Positions 33,113-46,140 are shown, counted from the first letter of the stretch. The stretch: 64,000 nt of DNA from Delphinapterus leucas (GCF_002288925.2 NW_022098044.1:13396216-13460215), one strand, 5' to 3'. Notes: generated by a model not told the origin, from the letters alone. Program-made: numbers and translations.

Positions 33113-34749
33113 ATAATAAAATCAGGTTTGTTTGAGCATTTTCTTTTACAGGGAATATTTAGTAGTTTCCAGTCATGCCCAGTTCATTTTCTGAAGACTT
33201 AATAAACCTTCCTTAATAATTCAACCTGTGCTTTCCTGATATCTACATCATACTCATTTGGTTAAGTTTGAGAGACTATCTCTCTTTCTAGGTTTTGGAG
33301 AATAAAAAGATATTTTTCCAACTTCAGTTTGCAAACATGCCTCCTCAAAGATCTTGGACAGGAATTAGATAATATCATATGGGTATTATTTCAGAATTGC
33401 CTTTTAATACAGTCAACCCAGAAACCCTGAATTCATTTAGACTAATACATATATTTTTTTTAAATTCCCTCTCCCACATTTGACATCTGTTCCTTCTTGG
33501 CAGGTTTTATTCTATTTTCCTCCTCCTCTGCCTCCTCTTCTTCTTCCTTCTCAGTCTGAATATCATTCTTTACGTAGTGAAGACAAAACATGCCATGGAT
33601 CAAAGGTTTCCCCGCTGTGCCTTCCCTTTAGCTGCATTCCTGCCTGAAATATAACTAGGTATGTATTTGTTTCTCCTTTGGTTTTATAAATTCCAACCTC
33701 TTTAGGAAATTTAGTGTCCCTGACCCTATGCTTATTACCGCTGCTAACAAAAACTGGGGTCTTAGGGAAGACACAAACTCTGTGTTGCTGATGGAGTTAG
33801 TTAACAGTTATGCCGTTGGATATACGCGAACTCTGCCTGGAACATCTGTACAAATCCCAAGAGGTGACTGTGCAGACCTGGCTCCCTGGGTGCACGCATC
33901 TCTCACCCTCTCACCATTCCAGTTTCTACCTGGGGGCCTTCACAGAGTTGTTATAAACATAAACACCTAAAATATGAATTTTACAAATTAAAATCATTGT
34001 AATCTTCATGTATACATTGGGAACTCAACAAAAATGTGCAGATTTAAGAATTACCATCATTCTACTCCATGGGAGCTAGTGAAACCAACTTAGCTTCTGC
34101 TTAATTCTGATGGCACTCATACCTCTGCTTTGGAGCCATAGATTTGTTTACTTGCAGGACAAGATCTTTCAAACTCACTCATGATTATATTAAAAACATG
34201 ACTCAGTATTTAGTGGTATAATAATTCCATCATTTCTCTCTAGTTCTTCTTAAGGTTCTGGGTTAGATTCTGCCAATCTGTTTATCAGATTTGGAGGCAG
34301 AAGGGGAGAGACCATTATCCCCGGGCAAGCATTTGTGGTAGATGGAGGGGGAGACATCAGACATCATCAGCTTTCAGGCAAGCCTTAGCCAGCCACCTTC
34401 CTTGTGCCTATAGACCACAGACGTAGTTGAGGGCAGTTCCCTCAGGAGGGCTCCAGCAGATGGAGATGCATGGAGGGGGTGTCCTGGAAAATCTTGAGAT
34501 TCAAAGCAGCTTCTGACTGGGCTCTTGAAAACCACTAACTTTGGCACTAAATGTTAATCCGCCACAGAGTCCTTGCCTTTGCCCCCCCCCCAGTCTTTCC
34601 AATGGTTTAATAAGCCTCTCCTTCCCTTTACGCAACATTCCGACCTGGAATTCATAAAGAGTAACTTGTTTTCCTGACAAGGTAAACAAGTATAGACACA
34701 CATATGATCCAGTTAGAAACAAGAGATTTGTGATTTTACAAAACCACCT
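33113..34749. other. Unassigned 1.6 kb, no gene seen
   Basis: Includes a CT-rich patch near 33515-33555 and a C-run near 34580. The 80-codon frame at 33728-33970 has no recognisable feature. Confidence 0.5.
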
Positions 34750-35390
34750 CTGCTGTTCAAACTGGTATCGTGGTTAAACATGCTGGTCCTGGAGAGGGCT
34801 TCCGGGGTTCAAATTCCTGCTCCATCACTTACGAGTAACTTTAGGCAAGTTATTTAAATTCCCTGTACCTCGGTTTCATCTCTTTAAAATGGGGGCAAAA
34901 TATTTTTTTACCTCTTAGGACTATTTGAGGGAATTTAAAAACCTTATATGGGGCTTCCCTGGTGGTGCAGTGGTTAAGAATCCACCTACCAATGCAGGGG
35001 ACACGGGTTCGAGCCCTGGTCCAGGAAGATCCCACATGCTGAGGAGCAACTAAGCCCGTGAGCCACAACTACTGAGCCTGTGCTCTAGAGCCCGCGAGCC
35101 ACAGCTACTGAGCCCGAGTGCCACAACTACTGAAGCCTGTGTGCCTAGAGCCTGTGCTCAGCAACAAGAGAAGCCACCGCAATGAGAAACCCACGCACCG
35201 CAATGAAGAGTAGCCCCCCTTGCCACAACTAGTGGAAGCCTGCGCGCAGCAACGAAGACCCAACATAGCCAAAAAATAAATAAATAAAATAAGTTAAAAA
35301 AAAGGCTTATATGAATAAAAACTTAGAATTAGTGTTTGGCATTTGTTAAGCAGTAAATAAACACTGGTTATTATCATCAGTGGTGTCCTT
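34750..35390 (+). mobile_element. MIR SINE, split by a CHR-type SINE
   Basis: The left part has 'cggggttcaaattcctgctc', 'actttaggcaagttatttaa' and 'tctctttaaaatgggggcaa'. The right part resumes at about 35314 with 'attagtgtttggcatttgtt' and 'aagcagtaaataaacactgg'. The inserted SINE is 34951-35305. Confidence 0.88.
34951..35305 (+). mobile_element. Long CHR-type SINE, older subfamily
   Basis: Starts gggcttccctggtggtgcag, has 'cgggttcgagccctggtcca', then several 'gccacaactactgagcc' repeat units, and ends 'cgaagacccaacatagcc' with an A-rich taaa tail. Flanked by the 8-bp duplication cttatatg (34943-34950, 35306-35313). Inserted in a MIR. Longer than the ~205-bp young CHR copies owing to the repeated units. 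Confidence 0.93.
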
Positions 35391-36689
35391 AACTCCTGCT
35401 TTTCTGATGAGTATACTCAATTCCCCAGTGTCTATTTTCCCACAATATTAATGGCTGAGTGGTTAAACTATAGCTCAGACTGGAATGCAAATCATCTCTA
35501 TGCCCTCAGTGCTTCACTGATAAGAGACAGAGTCAATTCAACTTCTTCAGGCCCTCTTTCCAAAAGTTAGATCCATCCTTTCTAAGGCAAACCTTCAATA
35601 ACTAAGTAGACCTAAAAGATAATTTTACATCTTTTCCTTAGAATACAAAGAAGAAGTTCCTTTGACTTTTCCTAGGCTATTCCCAAGTAATTAAATATAT
35701 GAATAACAAGAAAAACAACAAAGTTAGATTGACTGGTTTTCCTTCATGGTCTTGAACATTCAGTGAGTGAAAGGTTTAGAATGTTGAGACTTATTTGCAT
35801 GTATGTTTCCTTATCATGGAGGATGTTGTGATCTTTGTACTGAATGTAGAGGAACCAGCTCTTTGGTTAAGAACATCAACTTATATAGATTATTTTTCAT
35901 GGTCTAAGCTTTCCCCTTTGTGTTGGAAACTGCTTTATAAATAAAATTTTAAAGAATTATTTGCAGTACACTTCAGGAAAAAAAAAAGAAATTTGGAATC
36001 AGTGATCTGTGTTTGAATCACGGATCAGCCATGTAGTAGTAGCTTGGGTTTTACCAAACATTTAGCATCCTAAGCCTCCATTTATTCATCTATAAGGTAA
36101 CAATTAATAATAGTAATAAAGATTTCCTAATAATAATAAAGATTTCCTAGGGTTTGCTTGATTTAAGATAACACATATCAAACCTTTATCACACTTCCAG
36201 CCCTATGACCTGTCACCATTCTACTCCTCATTGTATTTATTTTGTCACACACTGGCAAAACACAAGGAACTAGTCAGCTTCCCTGATTCAAAACCACATA
36301 ATGAAATGATGCATAACAAGTCATCATAAACGCATCATTCCTCACCATGTTATTGCCCCTAAATCCACTTCTGAACAAACCTTTTTATTTTACCCTCTCC
36401 TTTTCTTCTCATTTATTTATAACTCCTTTCTGTTACCTAAGTACTGTTAAGCGTCTGTCCCTTTATTATCTACTCAGTAGGCATGGAGATAAAATTTAAT
36501 TTTCATTCAACCAAATACGAGCTTTGTGCCACTTAGCATAATTCAACTGCCTTGCCTTTTATATCTTGAATGAAGTGTTGCAACCTTACTGCCCATGCTG
36601 AAATGAGAGGATATCAATGGCTGTAGCCTTGAGAATAAACATAGGCTATTCGAGATGAAAGGAACTTAAAGATCTTTAATTTTAAAGCT
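35391..36689. other. Unassigned 1.3 kb, no gene seen
   Basis: AT-rich. A small local repeat 'taataataaagatttccta' occurs twice around 36111-36150. Around 35990-36110, 'tgtgtttgaatcacggatca' and 'tttattcatctataaggtaa' hint at a decayed MIR. Confidence 0.4.
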
Positions 36690-36705
36690 AAAAAATCTGA
36701 GAGTA

Positions 36706-36910
36706 GGGCTTCCCTGGTGGCGCAGTGGTTGGGAGTCCGCCTGCCGATGCAGGGGCTGCGGGTTCATGCCCCGGTCCGGGAGGATCCCACATGCCGCGGA
36801 GCGGCTGGGCCCGTGAGCCATGGCCGCTGAGCCTGCACATCAGGAGCCTGTGCTCCGCAACGGGAGAGGCCACAACGGTGAGAGGCCCGCGTACCGCAAA
36901 AAAAAAAAAA
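36706..36910 (+). mobile_element. CHR-type SINE (young, intact)
   Basis: Starts gggcttccctggtggcgcag and ends in a pure A tail after 'aggcccgcgtaccgc'. Perfect 16-bp duplication aaaaaatctgagagta at 36690-36705 and 36911-36926 (the A-rich start makes the last few bases ambiguous). Frames across it are not genes. Confidence 0.96.
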
Positions 36911-36926
36911 AAAAAATCTGAGAGTA

Positions 36927-38499
36927 AACAAGTTAAGCCACCTCCCCATAGTCACAGAGCCAGTTGTCAGCAGTAATATTCTGAACCAGAACTGAGCTTC
37001 TGTGAAACTAAGACACATGTCCTTGGTAAAAACTGTGCTGGGTAACAAAGTGAGGGCTTCATGGAAATTTGTGGAACAGCAAAAACCATGACAGATTATT
37101 TCATCTTGGATGCAGTGGATGTGTCTAGATTTCTTTACTTGATTCACTTCTAAGAGGGGGGAATTGGACAAATGGCCAGAATAAAGAAAAAGGGCAAAAC
37201 ATGGAAATGTTCACAGAAACTCACCTCGCATTTCTCTTCTACAATAGAGACATCTAAATTCAGAAGCTTATAAACCAAAAATGTAAACTTTCTGTTTCTT
37301 TTTATCCTCATAAGGCTACTCTAGTTTGAATATTTTGACCTTGATTTCTTCTCTTGTAAAACAGCTTTCCTTTTTCCTTTTCTTTTTTTTTTTGCCTTTG
37401 TTGTCACATCCATAGTTTTGCTTTCCTCTATACTATCTGGTAGACTAACTCTTATAGGTAAAATGGTTTGAACCATAATACTAGAGGGCTAGCTCTTTGT
37501 AAGAGCCACAGGGGCTCGAGGAGTTTCTTAATAAAGAGAAAACCAGTATTAAGAAATAAAGAGAAAAAGGTATTACTCTAAAAATTAATGAAAAGCTATT
37601 GAATTAACTTAGACCACCCATACCAGGCTATCTGAAGCTTTCCTATATAAATATAGCCTCTCCTGTTTGGGAAAACTTTAAAGATTTTTGTCTTCCATTT
37701 TTAGAATTAACAACAACAAAAGACAAGGCTGTAAAAGGCTGCTGTTGATAATAGAGAGTGGAAAGAGTGAGTTTTCTTGATTGAAATTTTTTTCCAGGGC
37801 CTGATAGCCTATTCTGTTTCCAGGTGTTTATAGATTCATAGGCAAGAGACCAGCCTTTCATTTGGTTGAGCCTGAGGCAGAAGTGAATGAGATCCCCAGT
37901 GTTGACTGGAAATGGGTGAATCACTTAACCACACCTAGCGGTCACTTAGACTCCCTGGGCTCCCGTGGAATTGTTTGTAAAATAGGTATTCTTTTAGGTT
38001 AACATTCATGGTTGTTATTAGGTGGGGGTATTTTACAAATAACAAATATGCAATATTAAGAAAATTCACTTTAACTCCTTTCTGTCTACAATCTGTATCA
38101 CCTCTCTCTTCTGAATTCTTATCCCCATGAGTTGCAATGCATTCAACCCATGGTGACATACATTCCACCTATGATGATATACATTAATCTTCCCTGAATA
38201 GTATTAAAACAATCAAGGGATATTTCTGGGCCAAAATACGTACAAGACATTAAGATTTTGAAACTTACACATAAACACACACAGACATACATTCACTTCA
38301 CCCAACACATACTTTTAGGGACTGAAGAGAAAAAGAAACTAAGATGATTAAATAAGTTTTAGATTATCCATTTAATGGCCCTCACCTCTGTCAGTGGTTC
38401 TGCATGTTGCTGAAGTCACAATCAGCATGTGTAGAGTATTAATTATCCTGATTTTTTCCCATTTATTATTTGAAAGTCTGAACATCATAAAGGAGAAGA
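36927..38499. other. Unassigned 1.6 kb, no gene seen
   Basis: A T-run lies at 37382-37394. The minus frames 37643-37924 and 37935-38168 have no recognisable domain. Confidence 0.5.
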
Positions 38500-38745
38500 A
38501 CTTGAGCCTTGTAATGAAACAGAAGTGAATTCAAAAGCTAGGAGTTCTTCTGTAAGATTCATGGCATTTGGCAGACTTCTTAACCTCTATAGAACAATTT
38601 CTTCGTAAAAGGGGACTCTAATAATAGCATCTATCACACAAGATTATTTACATGATAAAGTAAAATAATACTAACAAAATGCTTAGCATAGCATTGAGTT
38701 CATGGTAAGGTTCTAATGAATGTCTGCTTTTATTATCATCTCATA
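38500..38745 (+). mobile_element. MIR SINE
   Basis: 'cagacttcttaacctctata', 'ctaataatagcatctatcac' and 'atgcttagcatagcattgag' are MIR blocks in plus order. Confidence 0.8.
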
Positions 38746-40009
38746 TATGCATTGACACACATTATTTTCATTGTTTCATGGTATTCTAGAAAATTAATCA
38801 ACCATGTTCTTTCTTTTTTCTCTATTTACTACTAGGAATTTGGGTTAAATTTATTTGGGGATATAAGTCTCATTGCTATAAATATCTACATAGTAAATAC
38901 TGTTTTCTGATAAGTTTATTTTCTTGAGGGTTATTCTAGCTGGAAACAAAATTAAATGAGAGGTTTTTACAGACCTTCTTAAAAGTTGCCAAATTCTTCT
39001 CCAGAGGAAAGTAAACCAATTTACAGAGTATAGTATTATTAAACTTCTTTCTTCATAGATGCACTAACACTGAGTTTTCATTATTTTTATTCACTTATTG
39101 TAGAAGAATCAGCATAGAATCATACCAAAAATATTTGAATTAGCCTTTCTTTACTAATGGACCAGGGTTTTTTGTTGTTATTGTTTCTCGCTAAGATTAG
39201 CACTTCTTCCTGGCTAATCAATTCATTTTCCCTGATCCGTTAGAGAGCCATTTAATGTTTTAAAGCTACACGTGATAACTTATAGTCTCAAAAGATCCCC
39301 AGGCTGAGTTCCGTTCCAACATTTCCCTCCTCGTAGCCACTGGACATTTCTTTGCCTGCAACTACGGAGTGAAGCTAAGGCTATTCTCAAATATTAGGTA
39401 TTGTGGGCTAATTTTTTTTAATTTAAATAAAATTAGGGTGACCAAAGACAAGCAAAAAGAAATACTGTCATAATTGCTATGTAGCAACAACTGGAATTGT
39501 TGGAAACAGAGTGTAATTTGCAATCTGAAACACTGAGTTTCCATCTTTTGTTTTGATACAATGCACCTTTTGGGGAACAATTCTCCCCATTCCCATATGT
39601 CTCATTTTGGCCCACAGACATTGGTACTCCACTTCCTGCCCTCACCTGCTTCTCCCTAAGGGAGGAAGAGTGTCATGAAGTTGATGATTCAGGGGGAGAT
39701 GCTGAGTGAGCATGAGTTGCTGGTGACCCCCTGTGTTCATTCTCTCCCTGAACTCAAGATGCCCTCATTGCTCCTCTGCATGATAAGCTTAGCAAGGCCA
39801 GCTCTGCTCCTACAATTCTAGGTAAGGAAGTCCAATTATGGTGGGTCCATGCACTCTAATTCTTTATAACCAGTAAAAAAAATCAGGTATGTTCCATTCA
39901 ACCTATCCAACTCCTGTGTTCTATTTCTTATTTGGTTTAGAATTCATGAGAGAAGAAAAAAGTGTCATTCATTGGTCATATAAAACCCCACCCAGCTTAG
40001 TATCTGTAG
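38746..40009. other. Unassigned 1.3 kb, no gene seen
   Basis: AT-rich unique-looking sequence; minus frames at 39362 and 39433 have no recognisable feature. Confidence 0.5.
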
Positions 40010-40490
40010 TCACTAAACATCAAGGATGCAGAGTCATACTGCTTGGTTCAACTCCTATGTGATTTTATTAGCTGGGTGAAAGACAAGTTATATAGCTTCT
40101 CTGACCTCCAGTTTTCTTATCTGTATAAGGGAGATAATAATAGCACATACCTCAAAGAATTGTTTAAAGCAGGAGTTGGCAAACTTTGGCTCTCTGGGAC
40201 AAATCCAGTCCACTCTTTATTTTTGTAAATAAAATTGTACTGAAATGTACCCATGCCCATATATTTGCATATTGGCTATGGCTACTTGCACGCTGTAACA
40301 GCAGAGCTAAGTAGTTGTAAAACAGACCATATGGCCCATAAAGACTAAAATATTTTCTATCTGTCCCTTTACGGAAAAAGTCTGTCAACCCCTGGTTTAA
40401 AAGATAAAGCAAGAAATGAGGTATGCATACAAAACACAGAGCACTGGACATGACAAGAGTGAATTCTTATAATGTGTTAGCTATTATTAT
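40010..40490 (+). mobile_element. MIR SINE, split by an hAT element
   Basis: The left part has 'tggttcaactcctatgtgat', 'acctccagttttcttatctg' and 'gggagataataatagcacat'. The right part from 40395 has 'cacagagcactggacatgac' and 'taatgtgttagctattatta'. The element at 40170-40394 lies between. Confidence 0.78.
40170..40394 (+). mobile_element. hAT-Charlie-type non-autonomous DNA transposon
   Basis: Starts caggagttggcaaactttgg and ends aaaaagtctgtcaacccctg, imperfect terminal inverted repeats of the MER1-like Charlie group. Interior 'tatttttgtaaataaaattg' and 'tggctatggctacttgcacg' are typical. The 8-bp target duplication gtttaaag / gtttaaaa (40162-40169, 40395-40402) has one mismatch. Same family as 16287-16486 in opposite orientation. 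No transposase. Confidence 0.92.
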
Positions 40491-40504
40491 CGTTATCTAT
40501 TAAG

Positions 40505-40779
40505 AGGTAGTGTATCATAGTGATCAACAGTACTGATTCTTTAGCAAACCTGTACAGGTTCAAATCTCAGCTCTACAACTTATCAATTCTGTCATCTTAG
40601 GCAAGCCACGTACTTTTTTTGAATCACAATGTACTCACCTGCAATATAAATATAATAATATCTAGTGCATAAAGTTACTGAGAGCCTAAATGAGATTATA
40701 CAAGTAAATTAATACCTAGGAGATCGCATGTCACTTATATAAATATTTGCTGTCATCACCATCACCATCACCATCATAA
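40505..40779 (+). mobile_element. MIR SINE ending in an (ATC)n tract
   Basis: 'gtacaggttcaaatctcagc', 'tctgtcatcttaggcaagcc', then 'cataaagttactgagagcct' are MIR in plus order. The MIR tail has expanded to a catcac repeat (40756-40779). Confidence 0.85.
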
Positions 40780-41624
40780 CTGTCATTAATTTCCCCCTAC
40801 AGGATTCCAAAATATAAACTTATTTTGAACACAAGTTCATTGATAATATTATATCTCAAGTAATTCACATATTCATTTAGTAAATATTAACCAACCATCT
40901 TGAGGGAGTCAGAGAGTCTCCAGAAATAGAGAGATAACTCTTCCTTTCTCCTTAACTTCTGCAGTACAATCAGATCTATACTTTCAGGTCAAAGCCAAAA
41001 TATCATGAATTCTTGAAGAAAAAGCACCATCTAAATCAAGTTACTTCATACTAAAACAGGAGGAGTTATCTGCATCCAGCTAGACTACAAACGGGTTTAA
41101 AGAGCATCTAAACCCTGGGTTATAGAGCAATTTTAAGCCTTAATAGAGCTCTCATGATTCAAAGATGAATAAACAAAAAAATGATGAAACAGAAGTTGAA
41201 AGAGGAGGACGAAAGAATCTTAACAAGCCAGAGCGTGAAACATTCTGCAGTGTATAAGGAGATGAATGCCTTCCTCAACCCACAGAGCAATGGTGCTCTT
41301 TGGGAAATGATTAGGCACAGGAAACAGAAGCCAGCATTAGGTAGCCCCTGTTCAGGTATCAGGAAAATTCAAGAAAAATGACATCCGTGAAACAGTACAT
41401 GAAAAGATAGCACATCCAAATGGAAAGAGAGCTGACTATATCGCAAGCAAGAGTGAATAAAAGAAAAACTGATGAGAGATAAAGAAATAGCTGCAATAAA
41501 ACCTAAATGTAAAATGGCTGAAAATAAAACACATCAGCAAAGAGGAGAGTCCACGCTGCAGAAAACTAAATCTATGAGGACAAACATTAGACGCACTTCC
41601 AGAATCTAGTGTTAACAGTTACAA
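40780..41624. other. Unassigned, no gene seen
   Basis: Purine-rich AT-rich sequence; the 66-codon frame at 41181-41381 is not recognised. Confidence 0.5.
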
Positions 41625-41893
41625 GGTACTATAGAATATTGAGCAGCTTTCCCTCTGCTATACAGTAGGTCCTTGCTGGTTATCTATTTTAAATATAGCA
41701 GTGTGTACATGTCAATCCCAAACTTCCAATCTATCCCTCCCTCCGATCATTCCTGCTCGGTAACCATAAATTAGTTCTCTAAGTCTATGAGTCTGTTTGT
41801 TTTGTGAGTAAGTTCATTTGTATTACTTCTTTGGAAACTAACACAACATTGTTAATCAACTATGCTGCACTATAAAATAAAATCTTTTTAAGT
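41625..41893 (+). mobile_element. L1 3' end with 5' inversion
   Basis: The first part (about 41625-41835) is L1 3' sequence in reverse orientation: 'gctatacagtaggtccttgc' through 'agtctatgagtctgtttgtt'. The last part (41836-41893) is L1 in forward orientation: 'aaactaacacaacattgtta' to an A-rich end. The middle of the 3' UTR between the two is absent. This is the standard outcome of twin priming. Possible target duplication: agttacaaggta near 41617-41628 and agttacaaagta near 41910. Confidence 0.85.
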
Positions 41894-41903
41894 ATGAAAA
41901 GAA

Positions 41904-42579
41904 GAGTTACAAAGTAGAAGTGATGAGAGGAGAAGACATGACAGATACAGAGGCTGGAAAGCAGATATCAAACACTCCAGAGAAAGAGAATGAAGAGTTA
42001 GAATGGAAACACTGCTGTTGTATACTTGAAAGACATGTCAGAAAAGGATGGGGTATTCAAATTCCAAATGAATCAAAAGGACCTAAACCTAAAAAGAAAA
42101 AAGAAAAGAAATAATTTTGATGTAGTAGAAAAAGAATATTTGTGTTAATGAAAAAGGAAAAACTATTAAGGCAGAAATAAACAAGGTACATACAAAGAAA
42201 GGTTAGGCTGATTACTAATGGCTTAAATATCAGAGAAAATTGAACGAAGCCTATATTGTTTTAATGAAATCTCTAGGTAGGCAAAGTGGAACTCCGATGT
42301 AAAGGAAAGAGGAAGATATCCACATGTATACTAATATACCAAAAGTACACCATTGATTTACTTTACCAAAAAAAAAAAAAAAATTAAGGTGTTCTCTAAC
42401 AAAAATGTGAGATGAGTCAACATAAAAATAAGAATGAGGACATGATTGCACAGAGTGGATAGAGATGAGCAATGCAAGTAATTCAACATAAAACTGAATT
42501 TTAAAATGATCTGACTATGACTATTAGACAATCCAAATGCCACAGATATGTCTTATGTGAGAAAATAAGAAGTGGAAAA
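41904..42579. other. Unassigned; possibly decayed L1
   Basis: A-rich sequence with an A-run at 42367-42382. No gene recognised. It may be an upstream part of the L1 that is readable from about 42580. Confidence 0.4.
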
Positions 42580-45500
42580 CAATATTTTTGTTTAAAATAA
42601 ATGAGACACAGATGGTTGGATCGGCAATATGTGTATTTCAAAATGTATATGTTCCAGGAAAAATCCTAGGAAATGTAAAGTGTTGGGGATGATTGAACAA
42701 TACAGACCAAGTACACACTTCACTCACTCACAAACACAGGAAAAAAGCTCCTATATTCACAGTAAATACCATCAATATCTATAATAAAATAATATTTTAG
42801 ATCATAGCCAAATACATTTTCCTTTGATTTTCAAGGATGGGTGAATATTATAAAACCTATTAACATAATTTAAGACTATTAGTTTAAAGTAATAATCATT
42901 TTTCTAGATACCAAAAAGACTCATCATCCAATCCTGATTTTTTAGTTACTAAGCTAAGAAAAAAGAATAATTAATAAAGAGGACGTTGAACATTAATACT
43001 AAACCAACAGACATTTTACTTAATTCTTAAATACTTAGAGTCATTCTCATTTTGAAGCGAGATTCACAATGAAGTTGCCATAAAATCATCATCATCATCT
43101 TTAAACTATGTTCTCAAAACTGAGCAGGTTATAGATAAGAATAAAAAGTAAGCAAAGCCAATTGTCAAAATTTATAAATGATACTATGATTTATCTAGAA
43201 AAACAGAAAAATCTAGGGGAACACTTTTAGGTATAACTACAGAGACCAGTGAAGTTACTAATAAGCATATCAATAATCAAGAATGTTCCTGTATAACTAA
43301 GACAACCACTTACAAAAATATGATGAAAACGATGCTTTTTGAGTAACAAGAAAATTTTAAATGTTAAGATTAAAAGCTCATGATAATACACCAAAGAAGT
43401 ACATGAAAAAAAAAAAAAAGGTTACAAAAGAACCCCTACAATACTTTGTGAACATCAAAGAAGATCTGAATAAGTGGAACAAAATATCAGGTTTTGAAAA
43501 AGTCATATAGCAAATAGTCAATAGATGAAAACACCCTATAATTTTAATGCAACTTGAGTTAAAATCCCAGTGCTTTCACTTTGGGCAGGTAACAACTCAT
43601 TATAGAGTTTATTGGTGAAAATTTAAAAAGGAAAATAGCAAAGCACATTTTTAAACAAATACACACATAAATACATTAAGTGGCAAATATAAGTATATGT
43701 AAATGTATACGTGTGTTAAACAATACTAATGAGGTGGTGCTTGCAACATCATAGGTTTAAATTACACAGTTACAACGTTAAAACTATGTGTTCCTGGCAG
43801 ATAGATTAATGGAACAGAATATAAAACCAAAAGCATATATATATATATACATATATACCAGGTACATGCATATGTAAATACTATATAATAAGCTGACATA
43901 TTAATCAGTGTTAAAGGATGGATTATTAAGTAATTGCTGTAGCAAATGTTTAACAATATAGCAAATGGTTAACAACTGTTAAAAATGGTTAACAATTTAG
44001 AAATGCAGACTTATTCAATAGTGAAAAAATGTAGAGGAATTACAATATGTAAATATACTCATAAACTTACCTACTTCAGTTGAATTAACACATTCTTACA
44101 GTGCATGTGAATTATTTGTTATTAGACTGAGGCAGATAATTTTATCAAAGGTAAAAGAAACAAAGAAGAAGACTGAGAAACATATCTATGTAAAAACAAA
44201 TACATCCAAAGTCAATAAACTATGTAAAAAACATGAAAGGTTAATGGGGAAATATTTGAAGTATCTAAGACAAACAGAAGTAGAATATCTTTAATATAGA
44301 AATTGAATTTAAATGTAATTTTTAAAATGATTATTAAAAGAATAAAGAACAAAAGGTATTATTTGGATATTTATTTTAAAAAAGAATACTAATGAAACAG
44401 AAGCTTGTAATCCATTTCAGAAAAGGTCAAAGTATGAATTAAAACAGCACCCCATTTCCACCTATAAATTGCAAAGATTTTAATGCAAAAACAATCATTG
44501 TATCTAGAAGATGGGGTAGGAGAAAATATAGACAACCTTGGTTTTGGCAATTATTTTCTTTTTTTTTTAACATCTTTATTGGAGTACAATTGCTTTACAA
44601 AGCTGTGTTAGTTTCTGCTGTATAACAAAGTGAATTAGCTATACATCTACATACATCCCCATATCTCCTCCCTCTTGCGTCTCCCTCCCACCCTCCCTAT
44701 CCCACCCCTCTAGGTGGTCACAAAGCACCAAGCTGATCTCCCTGTGCTATGTGGCTGCTTCCTACTACTAGCTATCTATTTTACTTTTGGTAGTGTATAT
44801 ATGTCCATGCCACTTTGTCCCAGCTTACCCTTCCCACTCCCTGTGTCCTCAAGTCCATTCTCTATGTCTGCATCTTTATTCCTGTTCTGTCCCTAGGTTC
44901 CTCTGGCAATTATTATCTTAGATACAACACCAAAGGCATAATCCATGAAAGAAAGAATTGTTAAGGTAGACTTCATAAAAATTAAAGATTTTTGCTCTGT
45001 GAAAGGTACTATGAAGAGCATGAAAAGACAAGCCACAGACTGGGAGAAAATATTTGAAAAAGCACATCTGATAAAAGACTGTTATCCAAAATATGCAAAG
45101 AACTCTTCAAAATCAAAATAGGGAAACAACCTGATTAAAAAATGGATCAACAACTTAAAAGACACCTCACTAAAAAATGATATACAGACGGCAAATAAGC
45201 ATATGAAAAGATGCTCCACACTCTCTGTCATCAGGGAAATGCAAACTAAAACGAGATACAATTACAAATCTATTAGAATGGCCAAAATCCAGAACACTGA
45301 CAACACCAAATGCTGACAAGGATGCAGAGCAACACGAACTCTCGTTCATTGCTGGTGGGAATGCAAAATGGTACAGCCACTATAGAAGACGGTCTGACAG
45401 TTTCTTACAAAAACTAAACATACTCTTACCATACAATCCAGTGATCATGCTCTTGGTATTTACCCAAAGGAGTTAAACATTTATGTCCACACAAAAACCT

Positions 45501-46140
45501 GCACACATATGCTTAGAGCAGCTTTATTCATAATTGCCCAAACTTGGAAGCAACCAAGATGTCCTTCAGTAGGTGGATGGATAAGTAAACTGTGATACAT
45601 CCAGACAATGGAGTATTATTCAGTGATAAAAAGAAATGAGCTATCAAGCTATGAAAAGACATGGAAGAAACTTAAACATACATTTTTAAGAGAGAAACAG
45701 CTGTAAAGGCTACATACTGTATGATTCCAACTATAGGACATTTTGGAAAAGGCAAAACTATGGAGGTAGTAAAAGGGTCAGTGGTTAACAGAGGTTAGCA
45801 GAGAGGAAGTGATGAATAAAGGGAGTGCAGAGGATTTTTAGTGGAACTACTCTGTATGAGACTATAATGATGGATACACGTCATTTTACATTTGTCCAAA
45901 CCCATTAAATGTATAACACCATGAGTGAAACCTAATGTAAACTCTGGACTTTAGGTAAGCATGATGTGTCAATGTCAGTCCATCAATTGTCACAAATCTA
46001 CCAGTCTAGCAGAAGATATTGATAATGGGGAAGGCTATGCATGTGTGGGAGCAGAGTGTAATATGGAAAATCTCTAACTTCCTCTCAATCTTGTTGAGAG
46101 CTAAAACTTCTCTAAAAAGTAAAGTCTATTTTGAAAAATG
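42580..46140 (+). mobile_element. Long decayed L1 (ORF2 and 3' UTR), interrupted
   Basis: Readable landmarks in order: 'caaggatgggtgaatattat' (42833), the degraded RT active-site region near 43170 where NDTMIYLEKQKNLG stands for FADDMIIYVENP, 'ttaatgcaacttgagttaaa' (43545), then 'catgaaagaaagaattgtta', 'aaagactgttatccaaaata', 'ggatgcagagcaacacgaac', 'gctggtgggaatgcaaaatg', 'gcagctttattcataattgc' and 'atggagtattattcagtgat' (45608), then a 3' UTR. The catalytic aspartates are lost and frames are broken. The start is uncertain. Confidence 0.75.
44556..44903 (-). mobile_element. Young L1 3' end nested in old L1 (minus strand)
   Basis: T-run then aacatctttattggagtaca, polypyrimidine block and 'ccattctctatgtctgcatc', as in the other young L1 tails. 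Perfect 11-bp duplication tggcaattatt at 44545-44555 and 44904-44914. It interrupts the old L1, whose text continues at 'cttagatacaacaccaaagg'. The frame at 44714 is not a gene. Confidence 0.94.
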
